From assembly GCA_009778915.1 (NCBI GenBank), contig WRFH01000005.1:31688-95687 (forward strand): DNA of 64,000 bases. The letters are read 5' to 3'. Origin of the DNA: Elusimicrobiota bacterium (GTDB lineage: Bacteria; Elusimicrobiota; Elusimicrobia; Elusimicrobiales; Elusimicrobiaceae). Below the pieces are notes generated by a model. The model saw nothing but the letters and a program-made list of their open reading frames with translations, was not told the origin of the DNA and searched no databases. Below are positions 27,109-34,782 of this stretch, one piece after another (within the stretch, counting starts at the first letter, position 1; every line of letters begins with the position of its first letter). A program made the translations under genes and the position numbers.

Positions 27109-27669
27109 ATGATAACGACGAGCGATTTTAAAGAAGGCTTAATTTTTGAGGATCCCATTGAAGGTATTGTGGAAATTGTCGAATACCAGCACCACCGCAA
27201 AAGCCAGGCCAGGGCCGTCATAAGAGTTAAACTTAAGAAAATTGAGACGGGGACTTACCTTGAAACTTCTTACAGGCCGGAGGATAAATTTAAGGACGTG
27301 TCCGTTGAAAAACGCCCTTTCGCCTACCTTTATACCGAGGGCGGCATGGCGCATTTTATGAATAATGAAAACTTTGAGCAGGTCGCCGTGCCTCTTGAAA
27401 AACTCAAAGACCAGATAAAATATATGATTGACAATATGGAGTGCATCGGCCTTTATATTAATGACCAGCTTTTTAATATCGTCCTGCCCATCAAAGTCGC
27501 TTTGACGGTTAAGTCCACGGTGCCGGGCGTTAAAGGGGACACCGTGTCAAACCTTACAAAAGACGCCGAACTTGAGACGGGCATGCCGATTAAAGTTCCG
27601 CTGTTTATCAACGAAGGCGACAAAATAATTATTGACACCCGCTACGGCACTTACGTGGAACGCGCTTAA
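27109..27669 (+). CDS. efp: Elongation factor P with an unusual tip loop
   Basis: Helps ribosomes through polyproline stretches. The 186 residues have all three domains; the C-terminal OB fold ends GDKIIIDTRYGTYVERA, the classic EF-P signature region. In domain I the usual KPGKGG loop is replaced by RKSQARAV (residues 30-37): Gln33 stands where the modified Lys34 is expected, with Lys31 nearby. No EpmA, EarP or YmfI-type modification gene is in the window. AGGAG precedes the ATG. It follows two M24 peptidases. Confidence 0.93.
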   Translation: MITTSDFKEGLIFEDPIEGIVEIVEYQHHRKSQARAVIRVKLKKIETGTYLETSYRPEDKFKDVSVEKRPFAYLYTEGGMAHFMNNENFEQVAVPLEKLKDQIKYMIDNMECIGLYINDQLFNIVLPIKVALTVKSTVPGVKGDTVSNLTKDAELETGMPIKVPLFINEGDKIIIDTRYGTYVERA

Positions 27670-28154
27670 TGAGAAAACTTGCTGCTTTCGTTTTTCTTGC
27701 GGCTTGTTTTGTTAATTTGCACGCTTTGAATATTGTGAATTTTACGACGGAAGACGGGACGGGGCGGTTCGACTTCGGGCCGTTTGAAATAAGAAATACT
27801 GAGTTTGAAGATAATACTTTGACGATGCCGCTGGAGCGGGACGAATATAAAAATATTACCGTGCTTACGCGGGATTTTTATAACAAACTGGCGCAATGTT
27901 TTGACAAGTGTTCTTACGCGCCGGCGGGTGAAATAAAATTTGAAGTGACCGACGTGGCGGCTGCCGGAAAAATATTTCTGGCCACGGTGACTTTTGACGG
28001 CGAAATGGGCGTGACGTTTGTTGTCTCCGTCGGTGAAGGCACGCCGCGCGTCAGGCGTCCGTCTGATTTTATTTTTACGGATAAAGATTTTGAGAAGAAC
28101 GTTAAGGCCAAAATAAGGGAGGCCGTCCTTGCAAGCGGTAAACAAACGAAATAA
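27669..28154 (+). CDS. Exported protein of unknown function
   Basis: A 161-residue protein with a cleavable-type signal (about residues 1-19, AFVFLAACFVNLHA) and a mostly beta-rich body without recognised motif; two Cys lie close together in CFDKCSYAP. It follows efp (TAATG junction) and overlaps the DUF192 gene by 26 nt. Function unknown. Confidence 0.75.
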   Translation: MRKLAAFVFLAACFVNLHALNIVNFTTEDGTGRFDFGPFEIRNTEFEDNTLTMPLERDEYKNITVLTRDFYNKLAQCFDKCSYAPAGEIKFEVTDVAAAGKIFLATVTFDGEMGVTFVVSVGEGTPRVRRPSDFIFTDKDFEKNVKAKIREAVLASGKQTK

Positions 28155-28470
28155 TTTCAGGCTGGCGGACGTTGTAGAAGTAGCGGCTTCCGCAGGCGAA
28201 CGTATGAAAGGGCTGCTGGGCCGTAAGGAATTGCCGGCGGGGCGCGGGCTGCTTATAAAAAAATGCAACGGCATACATATGTTTTTTATGAAATTTGCTA
28301 TTGACGCCGTGTTTTTGAGCAAAGATGACGAAGTCGTTTATATCCTGCGGAATTTCAAGCCGTGGCGCATCAGCAAAATAGTGGGCCGCGCGGCGTCCGT
28401 GCTGGAACTGCCGGCGGGGACTCTTGGCGATAACGTTAAAACAGGGGATTTTATAGATTTTGTAGTATAA
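28129..28470 (+). CDS. DUF192 family protein
   Basis: A 113-residue DUF192 protein: RMKGLLGRKEL, the central GLLIKKCNGIHMFFMKFAIDAVFL and the final LELPAGT are typical. Many family members are small exported or membrane-linked proteins; here no signal peptide is seen. The TTG start at 28129 is supported by GGGAGG at ideal distance, although it lies 26 nt inside the previous gene. Function of the family is unknown. Confidence 0.85.
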   Translation: MQAVNKRNNFRLADVVEVAASAGERMKGLLGRKELPAGRGLLIKKCNGIHMFFMKFAIDAVFLSKDDEVVYILRNFKPWRISKIVGRAASVLELPAGTLGDNVKTGDFIDFVV

Positions 28471-28471
28471 T
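28466..28471 (+). promoter_or_regulatory. -10 box 6 nt before the 28478 start
   Basis: TATAAT overlaps the DUF192 stop codon and ends 6 nt before ATG; no Shine-Dalgarno. Candidate leaderless promoter. Confidence 0.45.
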
Positions 28472-28477
28472 AAAAAT

Positions 28478-29203
28478 ATGAAAAAGATTTTAATGATTTT
28501 AATTTCAGGGTTTTTGGCCGCTTCCGCTTTTGCAAACGGGAGTTATAAAGATTTTTCCGCCAACGTGACGGCGGATAATCTTAAATACTTTGCAAAAGAC
28601 TTGGGCGGTCTTATGGGCGCGGGCACTTTTACGACGGGGCGCGTGCTCGGCTGGGGCGGTTTTCAGGTGGGGCCGCACGCTTCAATGTGGTTTAAACCGT
28701 CTGACAACGATACCGCGCTGGGGGATCCGGCTAAAGCAGGCGCAATGATTATGCCGTGGATGCAGGCCGATATCGGTTTCCCGTGGCGTATTGACGGTTT
28801 TATACGCGCCGGCACGTGGGACGGGCTTACCACGGCGGGCGGCGGGTTCCGCTGGGGCATTTTCAGGCCGACGCAGACGGAGTGGGCTTTCCAGACAATG
28901 GTTGTAGCGGCGGCGGACGCCGGCGTGGCGGACAGTTTTTCCGTCGCGCATTATCACGGCAGCCTGGTGCTTTCCATGACGATGAAATATTTTACGCCGT
29001 ATATTTCCGCCGGCGTTGACAATACGTCAGTGACTGTCAAAGACGTGCGTTCCTCAATGGACGGCATGGTGGAAAATGTGTGGACTCCGCGTTTTTTGGC
29101 GGGCATGAATTTTAAACTGCCGATGTATCTTGACCTGAGCCTTGCCGGGAACTGGGCCAATTACGGCCCCGGCGCGGAAGCAAGTTTTACGATGAGATTT
29201 TAA
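28478..29203 (+). CDS. Outer-membrane beta-barrel-like protein
   Basis: A 241-residue exported protein: signal peptide MKKILMILISGFLAASAFA, alternating hydrophobic/aromatic strands with Gly-rich turns (GWGGFQVGPHASMWF, GGGFRWGIF) and the C-terminal ASFTMRF ending in Phe, the typical barrel-insertion signal recognised by the Bam complex. About 8-10 strands fit its length. Ligand unknown. Confidence 0.75.
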   Translation: MKKILMILISGFLAASAFANGSYKDFSANVTADNLKYFAKDLGGLMGAGTFTTGRVLGWGGFQVGPHASMWFKPSDNDTALGDPAKAGAMIMPWMQADIGFPWRIDGFIRAGTWDGLTTAGGGFRWGIFRPTQTEWAFQTMVVAAADAGVADSFSVAHYHGSLVLSMTMKYFTPYISAGVDNTSVTVKDVRSSMDGMVENVWTPRFLAGMNFKLPMYLDLSLAGNWANYGPGAEASFTMRF

Positions 29204-29204
29204 T

Positions 29205-29951
29205 ATGGACGAAAAAGCCGAAATATTCCAGCGGCATTTTAAAACGGGATTTTTAAAAGCGTCCGCCGTGTTTGCCATATGGTTTGTTATTTATAATACT
29301 GTCGTTCTTGCCGCCGGTTTATTATCCAAATTTTTTATCCCGCAGACGTCCGACGGCTCGGCCAATATGCTTCTGTTTTTGATTTTTTACGCCGTTTCAT
29401 ATTATGCGCTGTGGGTTGGCATAGTTCTTATCTTCGGCGGAAAATTTAATAAAACGGATTTTATCAGGACCGCCGCGCGGCAGTGGTGGTTTTTGGCTGT
29501 GATTTTTATATTTCAGGCGCTGCTTTCATATTCTTCTTCCGTACTTACCTACATGACGCAAAATAATATTATGACGGCTGATAATTTATTTAAAAATATG
29601 CAGCTGTTCTTTCTTGCCGTGGGCGCGGTCAAAATATTTTTTACCTGCATGTTTCTGATAACGGCGAGGCTGGGGGTTTCTCTGACCGTCGGAGTAAAAG
29701 AAAAACTTAAGGATAACTGGCGCGTGATTGCCGTTTTTCTGTCCGCCTCCGTGGTTTTCAGCATTATCGCGCTGGGCGGTTTCTGGGTTTTCGGCATGAG
29801 AATGATGGGTATATTCTCCGGCTGGGGCGGGCGTATATTAATGCTTTTACTTTCCTTTGTGCCGCAGTATGTCCAGTATGTGTTTATACCGTTTATCGCG
29901 CTGCCGTTCGTCGTTATGCCGCCCGCGGCTTCGTCTGAGAAAACCAATTAA
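29205..29951 (+). CDS. Integral membrane protein of unknown function
   Basis: A 248-residue protein with five to six hydrophobic segments (about 18-40, 52-75, 88-105, 128-150, 168-192, 205-232). It follows the barrel-like gene after 1 nt and is probably co-transcribed. No motif recognised. Confidence 0.75.
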   Translation: MDEKAEIFQRHFKTGFLKASAVFAIWFVIYNTVVLAAGLLSKFFIPQTSDGSANMLLFLIFYAVSYYALWVGIVLIFGGKFNKTDFIRTAARQWWFLAVIFIFQALLSYSSSVLTYMTQNNIMTADNLFKNMQLFFLAVGAVKIFFTCMFLITARLGVSLTVGVKEKLKDNWRVIAVFLSASVVFSIIALGGFWVFGMRMMGIFSGWGGRILMLLLSFVPQYVQYVFIPFIALPFVVMPPAASSEKTN

Positions 29952-29961
29952 ATTCTTAATA

Positions 29962-29971
29962 TGCTAAAATG
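29962..29971 (+). promoter_or_regulatory. tRNA-Leu(CAG) promoter -10
   Basis: TGCTAAAAT lies about 10 nt before the tRNA 5' end; the same extended -10 motif as at 7004. Confidence 0.5.
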
Positions 29972-29979
29972 TATTTAAT

Positions 29980-30064
29980 GGGCGGGTGGCGGAACTGGCA
30001 GACGCGTACGGCTCAGGACCGTATGAGTGTATAACTCTTAAGGGTTCAAGTCCCTTTCCGCCCA
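29980..30064 (+). tRNA. tRNA-Leu (anticodon CAG)
   Basis: 85 nt, class II. Acceptor GGGCGGG with CCGCCC, anticodon loop CTCAGGA (CAG), long variable arm, T-loop TTCAAGT. The CCA end is not encoded (CCCA then TAAA), unlike the other three tRNAs here. Confidence 0.96.
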
Positions 30065-30065
30065 T

Positions 30066-30115
30066 AAAATAAAAAGGCTGAATGATAAGAAACTATCATT
30101 CAGCCTTTTTATTTT
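30066..30115 (+). terminator. tRNA-Leu terminator, 22-bp perfect stem
   Basis: Arms 30066-30087 and 30094-30115 are perfectly complementary, loop AGAAAC, and the second arm ends in a T-rich run. Confidence 0.9.
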
Positions 30116-30158
30116 TGTTTTTTATAACGCGCATACATCTGCGCGTTATAAAAAACAA
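30115..30158. repeat. 19-bp perfect inverted repeat
   Basis: Arms 30115-30133 and 30140-30158 with loop TACATC, starting exactly where the tRNA-Leu terminator ends. No T-run clearly beyond it. Confidence 0.85.
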
Positions 30159-30159
30159 T

Positions 30160-30304
30160 CCCCAAATCTTTGGCCGAATTTGAATTTTTAATGACGAGAG
30201 CACACACCGTGTCCGCGCGGGAACGGAAAACGGCCCCGCGCTACCCGCACCAGTGTGCCCGTCGTCATTAAAAATTCAAATTCGGCTCAAATCTTAGGGG
30301 CCCC
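30160..30304. repeat. tRNA-linked hairpin element, copy 1
   Basis: A ~145-bp inverted repeat. The arms contain 25 bp of perfect complement (about 30173-30197 and 30260-30284) with CCCC and GGGG at the ends. The apex, about 30201-30260, reads CACACACCGTGTCCGCGCGG, then a variable loop, then CCGCGCTACCCGCACCAG and TGTGCC. It is almost identical to the apex at 38583-38652, while the arms differ. Right edge is GGGGCCCC. No coding potential seen. Confidence 0.8.
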
Positions 30305-30341
30305 CAAAAAAATTGCGCAAAAAACGGCACGCGCAATTTTT
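30305..30341 (-). terminator. Candidate terminator of the Crp/Fnr gene
   Basis: AAAAAATTGCGC and GCGCAATTTTTT around AAAAAACGGCAC; followed by T-run on the minus strand, 24 bp after the stop at 30365. Confidence 0.6.
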
Positions 30342-30364
30342 TAACAACATGCACGGCATTTAAA

Positions 30365-31039
30365 CTATGAAGTCAGTTTCCTTACATCTGATATTTCAAA
30401 ATTATTTTTACGGTATTTTATAATTCCTTCCGCGCGCAGGGCGGCAAGCTCGCGCGAGAGCGCCGCGCGGTTGACGCATAAATATTCCGCCATGGCGGCC
30501 CTGTCATGCGGGATTTTAAAGCGTAAAACCCCGCCGTTTAACTTCGTCTGACGCAGAAGATACGCGGAAATTTTTGCGCGCGTGGAGGGTTTGGAAACTA
30601 TTTCAATTTTGTTTTTCAGCTCCGCCCCGTAAAGGCTTACATGTTTAAGCAGGTTTGCCAAAAATAAGTCTCCGGCGGCGCTTTTCGGCGCGGAAAGAAG
30701 CGCTTTATAATTGATAAACATAACCGTGCAGTTTTCCTGCGCGGAGACCGATAAAGAATCATTCTGCGTTCCGGCGCAGACAAGCAGCTCAGCAAACAGC
30801 CTGCCTGGTCCGGCAATTTCAGTTTTTGCCTTTTTGCCGAAAATATCCAAATCTGATACTTCCGCAAGTCCTTCCAAAACTATTCCAAACTCAGCCGGGA
30901 CGCTCCCGGGCGCTATTATTACGTCCCGCGCGGCATAATTTTTAACTCGTGCGGCACCGCGTAATAAATTTGCCATATCCTGCTTAAAAATTCCGGCAAA
31001 AAGCGGGATATTGGAGAGGAAAAGTATATATTTTTCCAT
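30365..31039 (-). CDS. Crp/Fnr family transcription regulator
   Basis: A 224-residue regulator with an N-terminal cyclic-nucleotide-binding-type beta-roll (about 10-120), a dimerisation helix and a C-terminal winged HTH (about 150-215, DRAAMAEYLCVNRAALSREL as recognition region). No Fnr-type Cys cluster is seen, so it is not an oxygen-sensing iron-sulfur Fnr. The ligand could be heme, a nucleotide or another small molecule. Upstream lies a perfect 16-bp palindrome at its predicted transcription start, suggesting autoregulation. AGAGG precedes the ATG. Confidence 0.88.
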   Translation of the reverse strand: MEKYILFLSNIPLFAGIFKQDMANLLRGAARVKNYAARDVIIAPGSVPAEFGIVLEGLAEVSDLDIFGKKAKTEIAGPGRLFAELLVCAGTQNDSLSVSAQENCTVMFINYKALLSAPKSAAGDLFLANLLKHVSLYGAELKNKIEIVSKPSTRAKISAYLLRQTKLNGGVLRFKIPHDRAAMAEYLCVNRAALSRELAALRAEGIIKYRKNNFEISDVRKLTS

Positions 31040-31057
31040 AAAAACCTCTAAAAATTA

Positions 31058-31084
31058 GGTTGCAATTGCAACCGATATTATAGC
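31058..31084 (-). promoter_or_regulatory. Crp/Fnr gene promoter with 16-bp palindromic operator
   Basis: Minus strand: extended -10 TGCTATAAT (TATAAT about 31077-31082), followed at +1 by the perfect palindrome GGTTGCAATTGCAACC (31058-31073). A protein bound there would block transcription start. Confidence 0.65.
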
Positions 31085-31109
31085 AAATTTTATGTTTGTA
31101 TAGATGAAT

Positions 31110-31335
31110 AAGACTCCGTCCTCCTATTTTGTCCCTCTCCCCTCCGGGGGAGAGGGCACGGGTGAGGGGGACGTTACACAATATGCGCCGTAAGTCTGTA
31201 AATCTATTCAAGACATCGCCTTTCCGGGGCCGATAAGGGGAAAACCTAAGTTTATGAACGACACATCAATATTGTTGTGTACATAATGTGTACACACCCC
31301 CTCACCCCGGCCCTCTCCCCAGGAGGGGAGAGGGA
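31110..31335 (-). repeat. Repeat family 1, copy A (inverted hairpin doublet)
   Basis: Two CCCTCTCCC/GGGAGAGGG hairpins in inverted order (31132-31157 and 31311-31335), each with a TGAGGG or CCCTCACC side sequence. They enclose a conserved middle that includes CCGGGGCCGATAAGG (about 31224-31238) and ATGAACGACACATCAATATT (about 31254-31273). The CTCCGTCCTCC end faces the Crp/Fnr gene. Matches 47891-48108 in inverted orientation, and 35819-36006 more distantly. Fills most of the 31040-31407 gap; no gene seen. Confidence 0.85.
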
Positions 31336-31360
31336 GAACTCTCCCAGGATAATGAAAATA

Positions 31361-31394
31361 AAAAAAGCCCGTCCTGAAGGACGGGCTTTTTGTT
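31361..31394 (-). terminator. Terminator of the rpsP-rplS operon
   Basis: AAAAAGCCCGTCCT pairs with GGACGGGCTTTTT around GAA, 14 bp after rplS. Confidence 0.92.
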
Positions 31395-31407
31395 TATTTG
31401 TATATCG

Positions 31408-31854
31408 TTATTTGGTTTCGGCCGGTTTTTCTTCCAGTTTTGTTTCTTCAACCGGGGCGGGGGCGGCTTCGGCTTCCGTCTGCGCGCCGTCTTTGTCGGA
31501 CGCGGCGGTGGATTTGCCTACGTTTATGTCTTTTAGTCTGGCCGCTTTGCCGGACAGGTCTTTGATGTAATTAAGTTTCGCGCGGCGTACTTTGCCGGAT
31601 TTCAAAACCTCAATGCTTTCCACGCGGGGGGAGTGCAGCGGGAAAATTCTTTCCACGCCTACGCCGAAGGAAATTTTGCGCACCGTAAAAGTTTCGCTTA
31701 TTCCGCTGCCTTTGCGCGCTATCACCAGCCCGTCAAAAGCCTGCAGCCTTTCGTTATCGCCCTCAACAACTTTCACCATAACTTTAACCGTGTCGCCGGC
31801 TTTAAAGTCAGGTATATTGGTTTTAAGGTTATGTTTTATGTCATTTATGTTCAT
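31408..31854 (-). CDS. rplS: Ribosomal protein bL19
   Basis: Large-subunit protein at the 30S-50S interface. The 148 residues show [49 protein letters not shown] and [11 protein letters not shown]-terminal tail of about 35 residues rich in Ala, Glu and Pro goes beyond the usual length of about 115. Last gene of the rpsP-khpA-trmD-rplS cluster. Confidence 0.97.
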   Translation of the reverse strand: MNINDIKHNLKTNIPDFKAGDTVKVMVKVVEGDNERLQAFDGLVIARKGSGISETFTVRKISFGVGVERIFPLHSPRVESIEVLKSGKVRRAKLNYIKDLSGKAARLKDINVGKSTAASDKDGAQTEAEAAPAPVEETKLEEKPAETK

Positions 31855-31862
31855 AACAACTG

Positions 31863-32552
31863 TTATCTCCGTTTCTTTCCTGTTGCTGAGAGGAGCAAAT
31901 CAGGTCTAAATTTTTTTGTGATTTTTAAAGCTTCGCCGCGGCGCCAATTCTCTATTTCTTTATGGTTGCCGCTTAAAAGCACGGCGGGCACTTTTTTGCC
32001 GCGCCAGACTTCGGGCCGCGTGTACTGCGGCGCTTCCAGCAAATTATTTTCAAAACTTTCGTTTTCCGCGACTCCGGCTTTTTTAAAGGTGCCGGGCAGT
32101 AAACGCGTAATCGCGTCTATCATTACGACGGCCGCCGGTTCTCCGCCGGTCAAAATGAAATCGCCCAAAGAAATTTCCAAATCAAAATAAGGGTAAACCC
32201 TCGCGTCAACGCCCTCATAATGACCGCAGACAAAAACCAGATGTTTCTTTTTCGCAAGTTTTTTAGCCAGAGACTGGGTAAAAACTTTGCCCCGCGGACT
32301 TGTGTATATTACGACGCTGCCTCTTTTTTTAAGCTTTTTCACAGCCTGATAAAGCGGCTCCGCCTTCAGCAGCATGCCCGCGCCGCCGCCGTAAGGCCGG
32401 TCGTCGATAGTCTTGTGATTGTCAGACGTAAAAACGCGCGGGTTTGTGAAATTTATTTCAACAACTCCCTCTTTCCTCGCGCGGCCCGTAATGCTCGCGG
32501 CAAGCGGCCCGTCGACAATTTCAGGCAGAGATGTAATTACGTCAATCTTCAT
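31863..32552 (-). CDS. trmD: tRNA (guanine-37-N1) methyltransferase
   Basis: Makes m1G37 in tRNAs reading CNN codons and so prevents frameshifting. The 229 residues have the trefoil-knot SPOUT motifs: [12 protein letters not shown] (about 50-61), [20 protein letters not shown] and the SAM-site [17 protein letters not shown]. Overlaps khpA by 1 nt (TGATG). The usual neighbour rimM is absent between khpA and trmD. Confidence 0.97.
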   Translation of the reverse strand: MKIDVITSLPEIVDGPLAASITGRARKEGVVEINFTNPRVFTSDNHKTIDDRPYGGGAGMLLKAEPLYQAVKKLKKRGSVVIYTSPRGKVFTQSLAKKLAKKKHLVFVCGHYEGVDARVYPYFDLEISLGDFILTGGEPAAVVMIDAITRLLPGTFKKAGVAENESFENNLLEAPQYTRPEVWRGKKVPAVLLSGNHKEIENWRRGEALKITKKFRPDLLLSATGKKRR

Positions 32553-32779
32553 CAGTCTTCGATTTTCAAAAAAACTTTTTTATTCTGCTTTGAGCCAGCC
32601 GCGCTTAACACCGTGCGCATGGCCCTGATAATGCAGCCGTCTTTGCCTATAACTTTACCTTTGTCCTCCGGCGCGACTTTGGTGGACAGGTAAATGCTCT
32701 CGCCCTCTATGCGTTCCGTCATATTAATTTCTTTGCCAAGAGTAAGGGATTTGAGCATAAATATTGCCATCTCCTTCAT
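32552..32779 (-). CDS. khpA: KH-domain RNA-binding protein
   Basis: A 75-residue single type II KH domain (GKVIGKDGCIIRAMRTVLSAA, the GxxG loop included) of the KhpA/YlqC family, which binds RNA with KhpB and affects cell division and translation in other bacteria. Placed between rpsP and trmD as is common. GGGAGGG precedes the ATG. Confidence 0.93.
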   Translation of the reverse strand: MKEMAIFMLKSLTLGKEINMTERIEGESIYLSTKVAPEDKGKVIGKDGCIIRAMRTVLSAAGSKQNKKVFLKIED

Positions 32780-32797
32780 AAAACCCTCCCGCGCAAA

Positions 32798-33046
32798 TTA
32801 TTTTGCGGCGGCTTTTTTGGCAAGCGCGGCCACGGTGGGCGACGCCTGCGCGCCTGTTTTTACCCAATAATCGTATCTTGCTTGGTCAAGCTTAATCTGG
32901 TCGCCGGCTTTGGGATTGCAGGGATTGTATGTGCCTAAAACTTCCTTAGCCTGGGCGCCCGGGGCGCTTTTCTTTTCTACTGCGATGATTCTGTACTGAG
33001 GCTGCTGCTTTTTTCCGACTCGTTGTAATCTGAGAACTACTGCCAT
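32798..33046 (-). CDS. rpsP: Ribosomal protein bS16
   Basis: Small-subunit assembly protein. The 82 residues starting MAVVLRLQRVGKKQQPQYRI are typical; the C-terminus is Ala/Lys-rich. The start is set at 33046, with AGGAGA 8 nt upstream; a GTG at 33082 would add 12 residues without similarity to S16. Confidence 0.96.
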   Translation of the reverse strand: MAVVLRLQRVGKKQQPQYRIIAVEKKSAPGAQAKEVLGTYNPCNPKAGDQIKLDQARYDYWVKTGAQASPTVAALAKKAAAK

Positions 33047-33091
33047 TTTTTTTCTCCTGGGGAGTGACGGCTTGGCCGTCACACGTTATTT

Positions 33092-33769
33092 TTAAATTAT
33101 TTTTTTAAAATCTTTTATTGCTGTTTCTATACCTGTTTCCGCGCCGAAAACCGCGTAACCCGCCACCAGAGCGTCTGCGCCGGCTTTTACGGCGCGCGGC
33201 GCGGTTTGCGCGTTTATGCCGCCGTCAACTTCCAGCCAGATTTTGCGGCCGCTCTCTTTTATCAGACGGCGCGCGGCGGTAATATTTTTTTCGCCGGCGG
33301 GTATATACGATTGTCCGGCGAAGCCGGGTTCCACCGTCATAACCAAAATCAAATCTATAATGTCAAGGTAAGGTTTTATTTTTGCCGCGTCAGTATGCGG
33401 TTTTATTGAGACGCCGCAGCATAGCCCCAAGTCTTTTATTTGTTTTAAGACCGCATAAGTATCATCCTTGCTTTCAATATGCACGGTAATGTTGTCCGCG
33501 CCCGCTTTGAAAAAAGGCAAAATAAACTTACTTGGATATTCTACCATTAAATGGAGGTCAAGGGGAAGAGCAGTTTTGCCTTTCAAACTCTTGCATACCG
33601 CTGGGCCGAAAGTTAAATTGGGCACAAAATGGCCGTCCATAATGTCCAAATGCAGCCAGTCAGCGCCGGCGTTTTGCACGGCGGTCACCTGTTCGCCAAG
33701 CCGCCAGATGTCAGCCGACAATATTGACGGCGCCAAAGCGGTTTTGCCTGAAGGTAAAGGAAAAGACAT
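33092..33769 (-). CDS. rpe: Ribulose-phosphate 3-epimerase
   Basis: Interconverts ribulose 5-phosphate and xylulose 5-phosphate (pentose phosphate pathway). 225-residue TIM barrel with LAPSILSADIW, the metal-site HLDIMDGHFVPNLTFGP (about 40-56), DLHLMVEYP, MTVEPGFAGQSYI and EVDGGINAQT. One-base overlap with the PASTA gene upstream. Confidence 0.97.
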   Translation of the reverse strand: MSFPLPSGKTALAPSILSADIWRLGEQVTAVQNAGADWLHLDIMDGHFVPNLTFGPAVCKSLKGKTALPLDLHLMVEYPSKFILPFFKAGADNITVHIESKDDTYAVLKQIKDLGLCCGVSIKPHTDAAKIKPYLDIIDLILVMTVEPGFAGQSYIPAGEKNITAARRLIKESGRKIWLEVDGGINAQTAPRAVKAGADALVAGYAVFGAETGIETAIKDFKKII

Positions 33770-34767
33770 TAAAATTCTCTCTCTCTCACTAAAATGCCGT
33801 TTATATAAATTCTGAAAGCGGTTGAATTCCCGTAAGGTATATCCATGTCTATTTTGGAGCCCGGGTCCTTCATCTCGTTCAAAATATCCTTTTCGGTTCC
33901 GTCGCTGTTTACCAGCGTTATGCGGACGTTGCTCTGGTTTTTGCCCTGCGCCATTTCATAGTGCAGGCGGTAAGATTTTTCGTCCGCCGAGACGGGGCGG
34001 CGGCTGACTATGACATTCACCGTGTCCCCTTTGTTAACCTGCATGTCGGCCGCGGGGGACTGGTCTGTTATCACGCCGTTGGGGAATGCGGAGGACGCGT
34101 CTTCCGTCACGTTAAGATTAATATCATTTGCCGTGGCCCAGGCGCTGATATCCGTTAATTTTTGCATGCGGAAAGAGGGCATAAGCATAACGTTCTGCGG
34201 CGGCGGTCCGTTGGAAACCACAAGAGTCACCACCGAACCCTTTACCAGTTTGCTGCCGTTGGCCGGATTTTGCGCGGAGACTGTGCCTTTGTCATAATCA
34301 TTTGAATAAGCGTTGTCAACCGTGCCCGTTACAAGACCGTTCTGACGTATTAAAAGCTGCGCGTTTCTTAAAGATTGTCCGACGAGATTCGGCAGCGTCA
34401 CTTCTTCTTCGCCTTTGCTTATCCAGACTCTGATGACGCGGCCTTCGCGCACGACGGTGCCGGCGGAAGGCAGCTGGCGGACGATAGTGTCCGGCGCGGC
34501 TTTAGCGTCAGCTTCGTCGCCAGCTTTTTTTAAAGTTAAATTGCCGGCCGCCAGAAGGTCCAGCGTTTCCGGCAGGGTTTTGTATTTTAAATCAGGCACG
34601 GTAACTTCTTTGCGCGTGTGGATAAGCGCGTCAAGCGCCCAGTCCATTGAAAAATATATAAGACCGGCGAAAAGTATCAGCGTTACTAAAACGAAAGCTA
34701 TTACTTTGCTCGGTCTGCCCTTTTTGGATTTGTTTTTAGAGGAAACTTCATCAAAAAATTCGTTCAT
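33769..34767 (-). CDS. PASTA-domain membrane protein without kinase
   Basis: A 332-residue protein with a short basic cytoplasmic N-terminus, one transmembrane helix (about 22-42) and three PASTA domains outside: about 54-118 (VTVPDLKYKTLPETLDLL), 120-186 (VTLPNLVGQSLRNAQLLI) and 190-256. A C-terminal domain of about 75 residues follows. PASTA domains bind peptidoglycan fragments; here no Ser/Thr kinase or penicillin-binding domain is attached. It lies between fmt and rpe. A cell-wall sensing or binding role is likely but not shown. Confidence 0.88.
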   Translation of the reverse strand: MNEFFDEVSSKNKSKKGRPSKVIAFVLVTLILFAGLIYFSMDWALDALIHTRKEVTVPDLKYKTLPETLDLLAAGNLTLKKAGDEADAKAAPDTIVRQLPSAGTVVREGRVIRVWISKGEEEVTLPNLVGQSLRNAQLLIRQNGLVTGTVDNAYSNDYDKGTVSAQNPANGSKLVKGSVVTLVVSNGPPPQNVMLMPSFRMQKLTDISAWATANDINLNVTEDASSAFPNGVITDQSPAADMQVNKGDTVNVIVSRRPVSADEKSYRLHYEMAQGKNQSNVRITLVNSDGTEKDILNEMKDPGSKIDMDIPYGNSTAFRIYINGILVREREF

Positions 34768-34782
34768 TATATTATTCCGTTG

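Noticed and set aside
30117..30304. Phage or integrative element attached at the tRNA genes
   Set aside because: No integrase, no phage gene and no direct repeat of a tRNA 3' end at a distance; only the hairpin elements are present.
33047..33082. N-terminal extension of bS16 to a GTG at 33082
   Set aside because: The S16 family starts at MAVVLRL; AGGAGA precedes 33046 and the extension has no similarity.
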